Under the pieces are notes generated by a model, which was not told the DNA's origin, searched no databases, and worked only from the letters and a program-made list of their open reading frames with translations. Positions 35,051 to 48,264 of a stretch of 64,000 nt of DNA are shown here, one piece after another. Source of the DNA: Saxidomus purpurata (lineage: Eukaryota > Mollusca > Bivalvia > Venerida > Veneridae); the NCBI GenBank assembly GCA_022818135.1, contig JAFMSR010000003.1, positions 15,575,134-15,639,133 of the forward strand, read 5' to 3'. Within the stretch, counting starts at the first letter, position 1; the number at the start of each line of letters is the position of its first letter. The position numbers were made by a program, and so were the translations under genes.

Positions 35051-37429
35051 AATTTATTTCATCAATTATACATTAACACTACAACTGTCGGGGAAGATAT
35101 GTACAACAGTCAGAATCAGCATATATCACATGTACACAGCACTACTTCCTACATAAAATGACTTTGATCATAAATAATTCATAGTAACAATGACTATTAT
35201 AATACTAAACAAGAACATTTTGTACAATTACACATTTCACATAATTACATTTTGTATTCATTTTAATATTTCTTTTACATAATTTTAATTACACAGCAGA
35301 AATTTATCAATAAAAACAATGTTTTTTAGTGCTTAAATAATTATATATATAATACACAAATAAAAGTATCTGGTGTTTGAAATGAATTTATTTTCAATGC
35401 AAGATGCTATATTGCTTATACATATATTTGAGACATTTAGACCAGTATTTACTGTTACAAAACTTTTTCTCTAAAACCAGTCTCTAATCTTTCACTTCTG
35501 ATTGGTTGATTTAGAAATAAGGTCTCATCTGGCCAACCAAAAGCAAGAAATTTCAGACTGGTCCAATATCTAACTAGCTGCCCAATCACACCTAATTCGA
35601 CCTTGAACTTGTATCAATATGGACATTGTGACAGAATGAAAAGCACATGCACATCCCCAAGTCACCACACATAAAATGAAAATTTACACATGTCCTATTC
35701 ATTGGTCATTCCACAGTAAACTAGTATTCAAAACAATCCGTTAAAATGGTGTTATTTATTTTAAAAATCCCTAAACCAATATAAAGAAGTCCAGTTAAAC
35801 ACCAGCTAAATTCTGGGGGGAGAAAAAGCACAGCGCCAACAGAGACTGGTCCTTGCCTACCAGGGCATATGAAAAAAATGGAAAGCTTCCAGTACTAAAT
35901 ACAAATAGACTATATTAAAGTTCACACATACAAAAGTTACACAATGTTTATTCTGTATACAAACATCACATAATATATATAATACTGGATCTTATCCCTT
36001 TTGACCGATTAGACTGCAGACAAGTGTTGAATTTAGTAGTTCAAATCCTTTTCCACTGGACCATTAAATGTTCCATATTTCCCTACAACAAGTATATATC
36101 AAACATCTACAAATCATGGTCTGCTCATCACACAAGATTACCTGATTACTAATTATTCTGTTTCTGATGCTGGAAATTTCAATCAGAGAAGCTGTTGCCA
36201 TGTATTGAAGGATTGCTGTTGCCATGTAAAGCCCCCATATGGCCTTGACCTCTGACCATAGAAACTTGTTGTTGGATTTGATATACTCTTATTATGCTGT
36301 TAGCAAAGTTTTGGACTGCTATCCTAACAGCATATTGCCTGGCCATATACACATATCTGACTGTGCAAAAATTTAAAAGGCCTCAGTAAATGACATACAG
36401 TTTGGACACAAAGATGAAAAAAAAGGTTTGCAGCCTTGACCTTTGACCTGGATTTTGCGAGCCATGAATAACCTAATCACAAAAAACCATAGATAACAAA
36501 ACTTCAGTGTGGTAAAGATCCAGACAGAGTGTCCTTGGCACAGACTGAATTGTTAAGCTATCTGCAAGTGGACTCGACAAAAACTGTTTTTTCAGTCACA
36601 CGGACAAAGATACACGTCTACCATAACATAAAATCATATAAAACTGATCAACAGCCAGTGTCTCAAAATTTTATAACTTATCCAAGTGAAGAAGCTTTCA
36701 GCAACAGTACAATATGACTAGATCACAGTGACTTGTACAATTATCCTCCACACTACTGATACGTCCTGACCAAGCCTCTTTATGAGAATTAAGAGCTACA
36801 TCTTGTCTTAAGCCGATGTCCGATGCCCACATTCGCTAATTGCACTTAGCTTCTTGATAGATCTTACATAGCAGAAGCGTAGACGTGGTCTTTTGCATGC
36901 AATGTAAAAATGGATAAAAAACCTATGTACACAACTTCTACAATGTTGCTATGGTAACTGAGACTGCATACTGAGCCTGGACTGTGCTAGGTGGGTGTAC
37001 AGACTAAAGCGGGATTCATACTTGTTTCAGAACCCCCACGGATGGCTTTCACACAAAGTGGCTTAATTTTATTAAAATGCCATTTTTTACTCCACCAGAA
37101 ACTTTCAAAAGTATTTGTATAGTTAAAAAGCTGTAACCTCATATATTTTGCTGTTAAATGAATGTTTTATTTCTACATTTTTAAAACAAATGTCTAAAGT
37201 TAGTAAAATGAGGCAAAAGCAACTGTTTGATTGTTAAATTATTTTGCATTATTTCTTTACTAAGCTACACTATTTCATTATTAAAGTAAACAAAATTTTC
37301 ATAAATAACAAAATCACAGATATGTAATTTTATGTAATAACCAAATACTAACCTATTATCTACTATCTAATGACCTAACAGTACAAAGTTAAATACTAGA
37401 GTATGAACTTTTAAGAAAACACTAAAAGA
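35051..37429. other. Gene-free AT-rich stretch
   Basis: No exon supported on either strand. A minus-strand AATAAA lies at 35053-35058, but there is no evidence that a transcript reaches it. Confidence 0.4.
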
Positions 37430-38890
37430 GGGCCATGATGGCCCTACGTCACTCACCCAAGCACTTATTGCTCTGAATGACAAGGTCAAGTTTTATGAAA
37501 ACGTAATCAAAAATGAAATATCATTCATAAGATTCATAACATCATGTTACATGCTGCCCCACATATACTATTGCTTGCTTTTTTTTTCTCCAGATGACAA
37601 TTGATCCAACCTTAAAACAATAGTCCTGATCTGTGGTGATGGCTACACTGGAATCTACCCAAGTATTAACCTGGCATTTATTAATTGATAACAAATATTT
37701 TTGAACATCGTGCTGCTATGGATGAAAATAATATTAGATACATGTAATTATAGTAATAACAAAGCCAAATTTCATAATTATACTTACAACTAGAACTGTC
37801 ACAAGAGTGACGAATTATACCCCCACAATACAGCTTTGTCACAGAAGTATGGCAACCATAAGAAAGGAATGGCCACTAGGACAGAGAGTTGAGTTATTAT
37901 AGAATAACTTGTGTAAATGTATTGTTTTAATAGCATACAAAATGTGTAAGGTTGACCTTGACCCTTGTGACCTTGACCCCCAATTTTTTTTTTGCTACTA
38001 TTTAATAACAAATTTTTTTAAAATATTTTTAGTAACAGTGAGCTTGACCATGACCCTAGTGACCTTGACCCCAAAAAAATTTTATTGCTTAAAACAACCT
38101 TAAATCAAAAATAAATAAAAATCTATCATTAGTAACAGTGACCTTGACCATAGTGACCTTGACCCCGAAAATATTTGTTGCTTAAAACGATCTAAAAACC
38201 AAAAATAAATAAAAATCTATTTTTAGTACCAGTGACCTTGACCCTAGTGACCTTGACCCTAGTGACCCAAAGCTTCCTCTCCACCCAAGCTACCTACACA
38301 CCAAGTTTCATTACAATTGGTCACTCCTAACTAAAGTTATTGAGCAAAAACCATTTTTCTATTTTTAGTAACAGTGCCCTTGACCTTGAACCTAGTGACC
38401 CCAAATGCAATCCCAAGCTTCCTCTCTACAATAGCTACCTACACACAGAGTTTGATTGCAATTAGTCACTCCTAACTTGAATTATTGAGCGGAAACCATT
38501 TTTCTATTTTTAGTAACAGTGACCTTGACCTTGACCCTAGTGACCCCAAATGCAATCCCAAGCTTCCTCTCCACACAAGCTACCTACACACCAAGTTTCA
38601 TTGTAATTGGTCACTCCTAACTTGAGTTATTGAGCGGAAACCATTTTTCTATTTTTAGTAACAGTGACCTTGACCTTGACCCTAGTGACCCCAAAGTGAA
38701 CTTGACCTATATTTCATGAAGTTGCACGTGTGTACCAAAAATTATTCAAAAGGGTAAAGTCGTTCATGAGTTATCATCCGGAAACCATGAAAACCAACAG
38801 ACCGACCGACCGACAAACAAAGAAACAAACCGACAAGCTCACTCCTATATACCCCCCCCCCCAAACTTCGTTTTGTGGGGGTATAATAAT
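37430..38890. repeat. GACCTTGACC tandem repeat block with palindromic head
   Basis: Opens with GAGGGCCATGATGGCCCTAC. At 38020-38720 there are several units with TTTTTAGTAACAGTGACC, CACCAAGTTTCATT and GGTCACTCCTAACT; the later ones are about 150 bp long. It ends with a GACCGACCGACC tract and AACTTCGTTTTGTGGGGGTA. The same family is at 62150-64000. Confidence 0.85.
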
Positions 38891-38986
38891 TATTACATTA
38901 CGATTTATACACTGGTGCTATAACTTGTTATCTAATGTTTGAAAAAAAGAGTATAACTAACTTTATTATAAATGGTATAATGATCC

Positions 38987-39014
38987 CTGAAGAAGACCTT
39001 GTGAAGGTCGAAAC
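38987..39014 (+). ncRNA. Hammerhead-ribozyme-like core motif (tentative)
   Basis: CTGAAGA, then a perfect GACCTT/AAGGTC stem with GTG loop, then GAAAC, closely resembling a hammerhead core (CUGANGA, stem II, GAAA). There is one extra A before stem II. TCCC before and GGGA after could form a closing stem. Such motifs occur in Penelope-like and other retroelements. Catalysis is not established. Confidence 0.3.
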
Positions 39015-39039
39015 ATGGGAATATTAAAACTAGAAATTA

Positions 39040-39735
39040 TCACCTAAGGTGATGAATACCCCGCCGAACACCCCACTGACACGTATATAAAATTCATGTA
39101 ATATTTGATGTTTTGATTTAATATTGGACCTACACAACTTGAGGCTTCTGTGAAATTATAATTAAATTCTGACCTGGGGTTTTGGAGATAATAAGTGCAC
39201 ATAATTTTACTATCTCAAGCCCCTGTGACCTTTGACCTAGTGACCTGAAACATGGACCATGCACAACTAGGCATGGTGCTTATCGCTTCTGTAAAGTATA
39301 ATTAAATTCTGACAAGGGGTTTTGGAAATTTAGCATCCACAGCATTTTACTATTTCGAGCCCCTGTGACCTTGACCTCTGACCTAGATACCCGAAACATG
39401 GACCATGCACAACTAGGCATTGTGTTTATCACTTGTGTGAAGTATCATTAAATTCTGACCACGGATTTTGGAGATTAAGCATCCACAACATTTTATAATC
39501 TCGAGCCCCTGTAACCTTGACCTTTGACCTAGAGACCCGAAACATGGACCATGCACAACTACAGTAGGCATTGTGTTTATCACTTGTGTGAAGTATCATT
39601 AAATTCTGACATGGGGTTTTTGAGAGTTAGTGTCTGCAAGATTCCGTCAACAGACTAACAGACAGGCGGACAGACAAGCTGAATCCAATATACCCCTCAC
39701 CCTTACACTTAGTGTTTGGGGGGTATAATTAGTAA
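39040..39735. repeat. Tandem dispersed repeat, about 140-bp units
   Basis: Four units with AATTAAATTCTGAC, GGGGTTTTGGA, GCCCCTGTGACCTTTGACCT and GAAACATGGACCATGCACAA, ending in ACAGACAGGCGGACAGACAA and a short TAGTGTTTGGGGGGTATAAT tail. Confidence 0.85.
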
Positions 39736-40202
39736 AATTCTACCTGTGTTGGTCATATGCTCCACTTTTTCTATTTTAATCTTCTGATATTATGAATAGT
39801 TAAACACTACTTTATAATGAGACAGCTAAGATTGGTCCTGTTTTGTTAATTTGAGTCAGCACAGAAATAACTGTTCAGGCTTTCACAAACAAATATTGCT
39901 GTTTTTCATAATTACCGGTAAAGAACTATATGTGACGGGATGACTAAATAACAGGTCACTTCCATAATTATAATAACCCTAATGCAGTTTAAACTGTGTC
40001 AAATGTTTCTATAAAAAAAAATTCTACCTAATTCTCATTTTAGTACAAGATGTACCTACCTTATTATTTCCTATCTAAATTATAACTTTGAGTACAAGAA
40101 ATTTCTGTCTTTACAGTCTAAGAAATATATGACTGGGTACATTCAGTTAAAAGCAAATATGTAGAAGTTGTAGAACTATAAAAAGTCCTCTCTTTAATCT
40201 TT

Positions 40203-40560
40203 CAAACTGATACCAAAAGTCAAGACAAACAAGTCATAAGCACAGCATCCAGAACATCTGCTCTCCTTATTTTTGGTTTCCATAGCAACCTAAATTACTG
40301 ACCTTAACTTTCAAAATGCTATCACAAGTAAAGAAAAGTCAAGACCAACAAGTCATCAATATTTATCACAGCATCCAGAATATCTGTTATCCTTATTTTT
40401 GGTTTCCATAACAACCTAAATTACTGACATGAACTTTCAAATTGCTATCAAAAGTCAAGACCAACAAGTCTCTAATAGTTATCACAGCATCCAGAATATC
40501 TATTTTATTTAATTTTTGGTTTCCATAGCGACATAAATAGCTGACTTCCGAATCAAAGCA
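40203..40560. repeat. Three tandem units of about 117 bp with X-box-like sites
   Basis: Units begin at GTCAAGAC at 40219, 40338 and 40454, and share CACAGCATCCAGAATATCT and TTTTGGTTTCCAT. Each contains GGTTTCCATAGCAACC or a close variant (40275-40290, 40401-40416, 40518-40533). The complement matches the RFX X-box pattern. Confidence 0.85.
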
Positions 40561-42725
40561 CTGTGCATTATCATTCAAGGACCTTTACCATTGTTTCGTA
40601 TTTCAAGGGTCTACATACAGTTCATGATATTGGCATAGAGCATTAGGGATAACTGTGGTAAAGTTCTTGCCCTCTAGAATCACCGGTACATGAAACTTAA
40701 TGAACAACTCTAAAATCAAGCAAGCATGCATTCTGATGCATTCTGTCTAAACACTAAGGTATAAAGAAGTCAAGTTGAGTGCACATGAAACATCTTCTTT
40801 CAATGTACAGTACAACCTGTCACCGTCAGCCTGCCTAGGGTTACAGTCAACACAGTAGGTGGAAGGTAACCACTTAATCCAGACGTAGGATACAACTTCC
40901 ATAGGACGTATCACAATGTAGCTGCTTTCATCATGTGACTGCCAAAAACAGGTTACAGTTTAGGTAGGCTGGACTGTGTTACATATAACAACAAAAATTT
41001 ATCATGGAACATCATACAAATCGAAAATATTCATCTCTTGAAAACACTGAGGCAGTTGCTTATTAAATCACCAAACAACTTTGGTTTAAGCATGATTCTG
41101 AGATAATATACATGATTGTATATACCAGTTTGCAACAATTTATATACATGAAGCTTAACTAACAACAGGTATAACATAATTTGGCACTCGGCAGTTACCA
41201 AGGTAATTACTGCCCTTGTACAAAAATATACGTGTATGTAGCACTTTTTATATGAACATGATTTTTGAGACATTGTTTCCCAATCAAGTGTTAAATCTAG
41301 TTTTCTTATACTTTTTCTGTCTATCTCTGACAGCTTTCAAAAAAGCCAAAAATATGAGCAAATATAACCTGTGTAAAAATCCACGACATGTGTTTAAGGA
41401 CAGTAATTTTTTTGAAGAACTGCAGTATCTATATAAAGCTTAAAGTATGAAATCAACATTTTGACCTTTGATCTAATTAACATGACGCCGCCTGTCAATT
41501 AAATCGTTAGACTGACCAATCAAAAATCAATATTTTTACACACCTTAACGTGTTCTCTTGTCCACAGATTACCTCCGACAAGTTGGCTCTTTGTCGGTGT
41601 AAAAGTGCTTGAATATATAATGTCATTTTCTTCCTGGATGAAAAGTAAAGTTTAATTAGTTACCAACAGCTTTCTATCCAGTTTAAACTGGTGTTTTGGA
41701 GAAATCCCTTATCATGAACTGGTGTTTTAGAGAAATCTCTTATCGCGATCCATGTTGAATGTGTTTATTACTTTTGTCATTTAATATTAACTCTTATAAT
41801 GATATGAACTGGCAGAATAATCAAAATCTTGTTTTTCATGGAAACTTTAAGCAGAAAGAAAGGATAATTTAGTTATGATCATAAACTTTGTCTATAGAGA
41901 CTAAAAATATGTTTCTTTGACATGTATAATAGGAAACTCCAATTTTTATGAATAAAAATAAAATTAGTAAATATTACATTTAAGTGATATTAGACATAGA
42001 TATCAAGAGGACAAATGTTGATAAGATTTTTAAAATGATTTGCAATTTGCTCCAACAGTACACATTACATATGTATATTCTCCAAACACATTTACTGCAC
42101 CTATTTTTTCAAAGATGGTGGTTCTTTTATGTCCTGGATCTATCTCAAAGAAGTGCCAATTTTAATAGCAAACGTGGTAACATGTTTTGTTTAAAGTTAG
42201 AAGATAAAACGTAACATACAGTGTGACATCTTGCCTTTGTTTCGATGTCATCGCAATATTTGTTTGATCTACATCTCAACACCACCATGCTTGAATGGTC
42301 AGATATGATCCATCTAATAAAGGTTACGTTAATTACAAAAACTTGAATGGTCCTCTTAAAACATCTTCCTCACCATTATATGATACTTGGATACAACTTG
42401 AGGGTAAAGTACCAAGATAACATGTATATACTGACCATGATGTGGCTATATAGAAACAAACATATTTTCCATTGTAGTGACAACACCGTGAAAATGTATT
42501 TGTAAATACAATATTTACATCACTACAACTTACATAATGTCTTTTTTATATTTCAATAATTTCCATTTCAAGATCCATTTGGCATTTTGCCATATTTGAG
42601 GGGTTAGTTTACAATGTATGCACATGATGTGTGGCATTTGTTCCACTTTTAAAAAGAAAACATAAAAATTTTAAAAAATAATTTAAAAGCCTTTCCATCC
42701 CAGTGAAAATGTGCAAGTTCAGCTC
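40561..42725. other. Gene-free stretch
   Basis: No supported exon; AT-rich sequence. Confidence 0.4.
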
Positions 42726-43145
42726 ATGCGCATCTTACTGCACATAGTGTTTTCTTGGTGACAGTTTAATAAAAGCAATTTTTGGTTGCTGTGCATTGAA
42801 ATTTGTTCAATTAATGATAATGCCGCATAAGCATTTGAAGTTGGTGCTTTAAAAATAAAAAATCGGACTGATAAATGATAGTTGATTGTGTCGTTGTTGT
42901 TGTTGGTAGAGATTTTGGCAATGGAAGGGAAGCAACTCCTGCATGCAGTTGTTGTTTTTTTTCTAAAAAGACTCTCTCAGTCAAAATAAGAAAATCAATA
43001 TTTGGAAAGTTATTATTTCATATTACTGGTAGCGGGAAGAGTTTGGTGTATTGGGTTAAAAGCTATTATTTCCTCTACCCTTTGTACACACACCTATTTC
43101 AGCTGGATTTTCACTTGAAAAAAATGTGCATAATTCAACTTTAAT
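42726..43145 (+). mobile_element. MITE-like dispersed element (copy 2, inverted relative to 7391-7800)
   Basis: Aligns with 7391-7800 over its whole length: CATGCGCATCTTACTGCACA at the left and AAAATGTGCATAATTCAACT at the right. The open frame inside contains GSGKS by chance or as a remnant; it is not treated as a gene. Confidence 0.7.
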
Positions 43146-45414
43146 ACTGCGTCAACAGACTCGACACTTAAGCTTGTCGGAGGTTCTGTAGTCTTGTGAT
43201 CATGTGACTGGTAGGCGGAGCAATCAATACTTTCGTGTCATGTTAATTATGAGCACAGATCAAATAGTAACTACAATTATCACTGAAGTTGATTCATACC
43301 CCTGTCATATATAATATACATGTATATAACAATACAGCTAAATATACATGCAACAAAATTACCATTTTCAAGAGAAAATCATTCACATGCATCTTTTCAC
43401 ATTGTACATGTATGTCAGTCAAAACTTACATCATGGGTATCATGTATACTGAAAACTACAATGAAGAACAACTTTTATAAATCTAACTGCTTATTCAGTG
43501 AAATAAGGACAAAGAATTTCCAGAGCATATTTAAAAGGCATTTTCATGCAATGGTAACTTCAAATTCTTTCATCAGTCCCAGCTCTGGCTTTTGATTGGT
43601 CAGTTTAAAATCTGAGTTACCTCTTAACCAATCAGATGCATCAGCTGTGTTAGACTGGTCCTAGAGCAAAAGACTAGACTGGAATATCAGCTGCTTTAAA
43701 TATACATGACCTTTACACAGAGGTAGTTTTTAACACATCATTACGGAGAACACTGAGCTATTAAACTATGTCTTGAACACTACTGTGTCATAAATTAAAC
43801 ACTTTAAATCTATCTAAGCACCAGTTTATACAAATTTAAAGCTTCTATACTTAAAAACAACAACATTTTATAACCATGAAATTAAAATTACTCGGACAAA
43901 ACAGCTTCACGTGAACAGAATTTCAAACTAGCGCTTTCATATATGTAATGAATCATCCCTGCGCCACCATTTAATAAGGTGAAAACAATTTATTGCTTGA
44001 GTATGTCTAAGGGACCATAACTCTGCCAGGTATGCACTGAGGCACCAACGTAATATGTTTAGTGCATGTATTCACCATGGTGATAATGTTTGGAAAGACT
44101 TACAGCAATTCTTAAAACACTGAGGGCATACATTGTGCAAAAATGTCTCATTTGCTCATAATTCCACTTTAAAAATTATGTTTTAATCAAAAGGAAAAAA
44201 CTCTGCAACTCACAGAAAATATTTTATACACATAATTATAAACTACATGGAAAGTCCCATGTACAAAAATTAATTGTAACAAATTTAAACCAATGCAAGT
44301 AAATCAGATGACATTTTTTGTTACACAGACCATACACTGTAAACCAATAAATTTGTGTGCCAATGAATCATTGGTATGCTCACTTTTTGCCCACCTTTGA
44401 CTGATTCCAAAATATTTAACTTCGTATTTTTAGAGAGAAAAAAGAAAAAAATTACAAAGTAGGGATAAGTTATTCATGTATTCTAAAGTTTCTGAATATA
44501 ATAAAAATACATTGCAAGCGAAAATTAGTTAGTTTACAGTAATGGCTCCTATATGCTTTCATATCCTTTTCAAACTTCATAGGCTGAAGTATGAAGAGCA
44601 TAAACATTTACATCATACATCATGAATGCTAATTTGAATTAGCTGCCACACCCATTCTGTAATTTCTAACATAGAAACAGCTTTTCCAAAGAGAATGCCA
44701 TCACCTTTCTGATCAATCTACCAAATTTCATGAGTTAGTCATTTTACAATAATGTGACAGCAACTGAAACTCTTTAAAACATTTTCATTTCAAAATAGAC
44801 ATTATGAAGAACACGGGACATTCACCATGTACAGGTACAATGCATATAATATACGAGAGTACAGCAAACTTCAACTGACACTACAGTTAGCAGTCTACCC
44901 CAGAATATATCCCACCCTTACTTCTTTTTTCTGAAACTTCACATACAATTGTATTCATATGTGATGAAGACCCACCCAAATTTATCCATCAAATTCAAGA
45001 TGTTATATATAAATGAAGTTGGCACTTGTCAATAATTTCATAGTAGCTCCAGCAAAAAAAAAATCTATCCTTATGCATTGAAAATAATGTACTTTTCTTA
45101 ACACAATTTTAAGTTATAAGAAGCACAACTTGATCATGATTCAGTCAATTCTGAAAATTCATCGCGTCTGACCCGATATGCCCAGGCCTTCAAATAGTAA
45201 GAATGGAGAGAAAAAATATCGACACCTTTAATGTTCTTCCGTCCTTCGCAGGTATATGAACTATGTATATTTTATGAAATTCCGCCCTTAACATGGCACT
45301 GCTAAGCTTAACAAATTATCACAGACTATGAGGGACATATTGAAAACTTCCCAGTGAAAACTGATTACTGATGTGTACTATAAACAACTACGATAAATTG
45401 TGTTTTAAGTTGCT
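43146..45414. other. Gene-free stretch
   Basis: No supported exon. Contains several short segments with GATTGGTC / GACCAATC inverted motifs (for example near 43594 and 43620). Confidence 0.4.
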
Positions 45415-45487
45415 ACATGTAAGACTTATGCACATGTTAGACTTATGTCCATGTGAGACTTATGTACATGTAAGACTTATGTACAGG
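45415..45487. repeat. 18-bp minisatellite, four units
   Basis: Units of the form ACATGTAAGACTTATGTAC with single-base differences. Confidence 0.85.
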
Positions 45488-46443
45488 TATATCTGACAGA
45501 TTCTATGTCTGTGTGACAAAAGTGATATATATATATAATATAACAATCTACACTATCAAAATAAGTTACAACGTCTATAATACTACTAAACAATTTTTTA
45601 AACTGGCACCTGCCATTTGTAATATGTGCCATACCAAAGACGCCTTGAAAAGACCTCTGTCAATTTTAGTAAAAACTGTGTGTTCTGTCTCAATGACTAG
45701 GTTGAGGGCAAGAGGGGGGTGGGGGTGGGGGTGGGGGGTGGAAATACATTTAAATATTGTTTTGACCTACTTATGTATTCAATAATTTTTATGCTTGCAT
45801 TTTTTTATTTATGGAAAGGGAACAAATAGAGGTTTTCAGAATATAAAACTAGCTTTCGTTTTTACATGCAAATTATGCAGGGCCATAAAAACTCTTAGGA
45901 CCTTTTTATGGAAATAAGGTATTCATTAGTTTCACGGGTATAAATATTCTGACCAAGCTTTCACACCCTGAAGAAAAGACAGTACCCTACTGCACCTACC
46001 CGACCACACGCACTTCCTACGTCACTTATAAACTACCAAGAACCTCACTGCATGCATTCTTGGCTAATATTTGTGTAACAATAAATCTCTCTATACATGT
46101 AATCCCAAAGAACTTGGGACCACCTGTATTAAAACGCAAAACATTTAAACTCAGCTATTCAAAACCACCCAATTTCTAAGGCACTTCTTACAAATGACTG
46201 CTGCTTATTGCCATGAGAATATCATTTTTGATTAAACAAAATACATAAGTGCAGCATATCATAGATGAAACATAAACAAAATCCAATTCTAAACATGCAA
46301 AAAATAAATGTCAATTTCTAACCAAAAAAAAAAAAATGCTGACCTGAACAAAAAGTTTCTGTTTCTTCAACACCTGAATTGGAACCCTGTTTGGTACGAC
46401 TTATTTAGCCCCACTGTGTGAAAACATTACATTTAGTGGTATA

Positions 46444-46449
46444 TTTATT
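46444..46449 (-). terminator. Candidate poly(A) signal for the minus-strand gene
   Basis: AATAAA on the minus strand, about 250 nt after the stop codon of the 46698-46874 exon. It is the nearest hexamer and the simplest choice. Confidence 0.4.
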
Positions 46450-46697
46450 GTAAGAAGAAGAGAGAAGAGTGTTTTTGTTGTAGAGCAAAGCTATAATCAC
46501 GGGAAGTATACTGATATCCTAGTCACCAATGATGGATAAGACAGCAGTATGGATCCAGGAGTCAGTAGTTCGAAACTTCAACTGACAATGAAGCTAACAG
46601 TCGATTAACTTTCTGTGAAATACTTTTATGGTTTGACATATCAAAACAATTTTTTGAATTCAAAGTAATGAGTATAAAAAAAGTATAAAATATTCCA

Positions 46698-46874
46698 CTA
46701 GTTCTGCCCATTAAGAAACGTATCAAAAGTGAGTCGTCGGTTAAAGTTTCCAACAACCGGGTCCAGATCAGATTGCACAGATGTTGGATTGCGCTGATGA
46801 GCATGCTGATCTGACACCATGGTCCGAACAGCAGGAAGTAAGTTTTCGCACAGCCTGGCTAAATAGTCTTTGAA
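46698..46874 (-). CDS. Last coding exon of an unrecognised gene
   Basis: The minus strand shows a good acceptor (CATTCTCTTTCTAG) followed by a phase-0 open frame of 58 codons ending in TAG. The peptide starts FKDYLARLCENLLPAVRTMV, has a charged and polar middle (SDQHAHQRNP), and ends RRLTFDTFLNGQN. The amphipathic helix-like start and non-repetitive composition look like real protein, unlike the surrounding repeats. I do not recognise the family. Upstream exons would lie above 46874 and probably across the gap at 47627-48126; none was found before the gap. It could still be an old pseudogene exon. Confidence 0.55.
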   Translation of the reverse strand, partial: FKDYLARLCENLLPAVRTMVSDQHAHQRNPTSVQSDLDPVVGNFNRRLTFDTFLNGQN

Positions 46875-47460
46875 CTAGAAAGAGAATGCTGATAAACGAA
46901 CATAAATTAAACATGGTACAATATGATGAACATATAGAAAACACATTTACATGATAGTACAGAACATTGAATTTCATTCTTTTTTTTGTCATTAAATTTT
47001 AAAGTGAAATGTAGCAGATTGAACTGTTAGGAAAACTGATCAATTAAAACTCTGATTTACTTTTGAAATCCATGTTGATAAATGAAAGGGACCTTGAAGA
47101 TTACTTTAGCATAGGCAACAAAAAGACAATCCTGTCTCCCTACAAATTAATCTTGATCCTTAAGAAATTAGATCAGGCTGAAACAAGGGCTCTGCATACT
47201 ATTTCAGTATGATAAATAGGTAATAGCTATTGTTCCCTGTTTTGTTGTCTACACACAAGTACGCAGTCTTGTATATCTTTAGGGTTTTCATGATTAATCA
47301 AAGTTGAGATTATACATGTAACAATTGCAAAAGTTACAACTCAAAAATAACTGGTGCAGCTATGCACAATGCAAAACGCAATGTTTGGTTTAACCCCAAC
47401 AGAGGTCAATTTTTCAAATGGGCCTGTTCATTCTAAAAACACAAGACTGTACCATTATAT

Positions 47461-47620
47461 ATTTAAGGGGGTACTCACTGAAAATTTATTGACCCAATAA
47501 CCAACAGTGGAGATCATGATCACATGACACAGAGATGCATCTTGATCATGACCTGCACTGGTCGTAAAAGCAGAATCATTTGCCGACAGCTGGGAAAAGA
47601 TTAAAGTATGATACTGAACA
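47461..47620 (-). repeat. Dispersed bivalve repeat (ACCAGTGCAGGTCATGATCA type)
   Basis: On the minus strand: CTGTCGGCAAATGATTCTGC, CGACCAGTGCAGGTCATGAT, then TGATCATGATCTCCACTGTT and AATAAATTTTCAGTGAGTAC. Related copies occur near 16930-17010, 32110-32240 and 33465-33545. It mimics an exon (acceptor, open frame, donor) but is repeated. Confidence 0.7.
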
Positions 47621-47626
47621 AACAGA

Positions 47627-48126
47627 NNNNNNNNNNNNNNNNNNNNNNNNNNNNNNNNNNNNNNNNNNNNNNNNNNNNNNNNNNNNNNNNNNNNNNNNNN
47701 NNNNNNNNNNNNNNNNNNNNNNNNNNNNNNNNNNNNNNNNNNNNNNNNNNNNNNNNNNNNNNNNNNNNNNNNNNNNNNNNNNNNNNNNNNNNNNNNNNNN
47801 NNNNNNNNNNNNNNNNNNNNNNNNNNNNNNNNNNNNNNNNNNNNNNNNNNNNNNNNNNNNNNNNNNNNNNNNNNNNNNNNNNNNNNNNNNNNNNNNNNNN
47901 NNNNNNNNNNNNNNNNNNNNNNNNNNNNNNNNNNNNNNNNNNNNNNNNNNNNNNNNNNNNNNNNNNNNNNNNNNNNNNNNNNNNNNNNNNNNNNNNNNNN
48001 NNNNNNNNNNNNNNNNNNNNNNNNNNNNNNNNNNNNNNNNNNNNNNNNNNNNNNNNNNNNNNNNNNNNNNNNNNNNNNNNNNNNNNNNNNNNNNNNNNNN
48101 NNNNNNNNNNNNNNNNNNNNNNNNNN
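47627..48126. other. Assembly gap (500 N)
   Basis: Exactly 500 N, the same size as the first gap. Contig order and orientation across it are unproven. Confidence 0.99.
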
Positions 48127-48264
48127 GTTCGCGTACAGGCCCCTGTGGGATAGTGTTTTGAGCGCGTGCAAATATTTTTTCACAGACGTAAAGCAGACAT
48201 ATCGTACTCAAACCTGGGTATATTGACATCTTATAAGAACGCTTGAAATTGACCTCTCGTTAGC

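Noticed and set aside
42875..43144. Open frame with GSGKS resembling a Walker A motif
   Set aside because: Sits in a MITE-like repeat; no Walker B or helicase motifs follow, and the other copy reads GSGES.
35053..46697. An 11.6-kb 3' UTR of the minus-strand gene
   Set aside because: A poly(A) hexamer about 250 nt after the stop (46444-46449) is simpler; nothing in the sequence shows transcription through to 35 kb.
47470..47595. Exon-like minus-strand segment (LSANDSAFTTSAGHDQDASL...) with acceptor and GTGAGT donor
   Set aside because: It is a copy of a dispersed repeat also found near 16.95, 32.2 and 33.5 kb.
47455..48229. Long open frames across the second N run
   Set aside because: Created by the 500 N gap, with repeat sequence on both sides.
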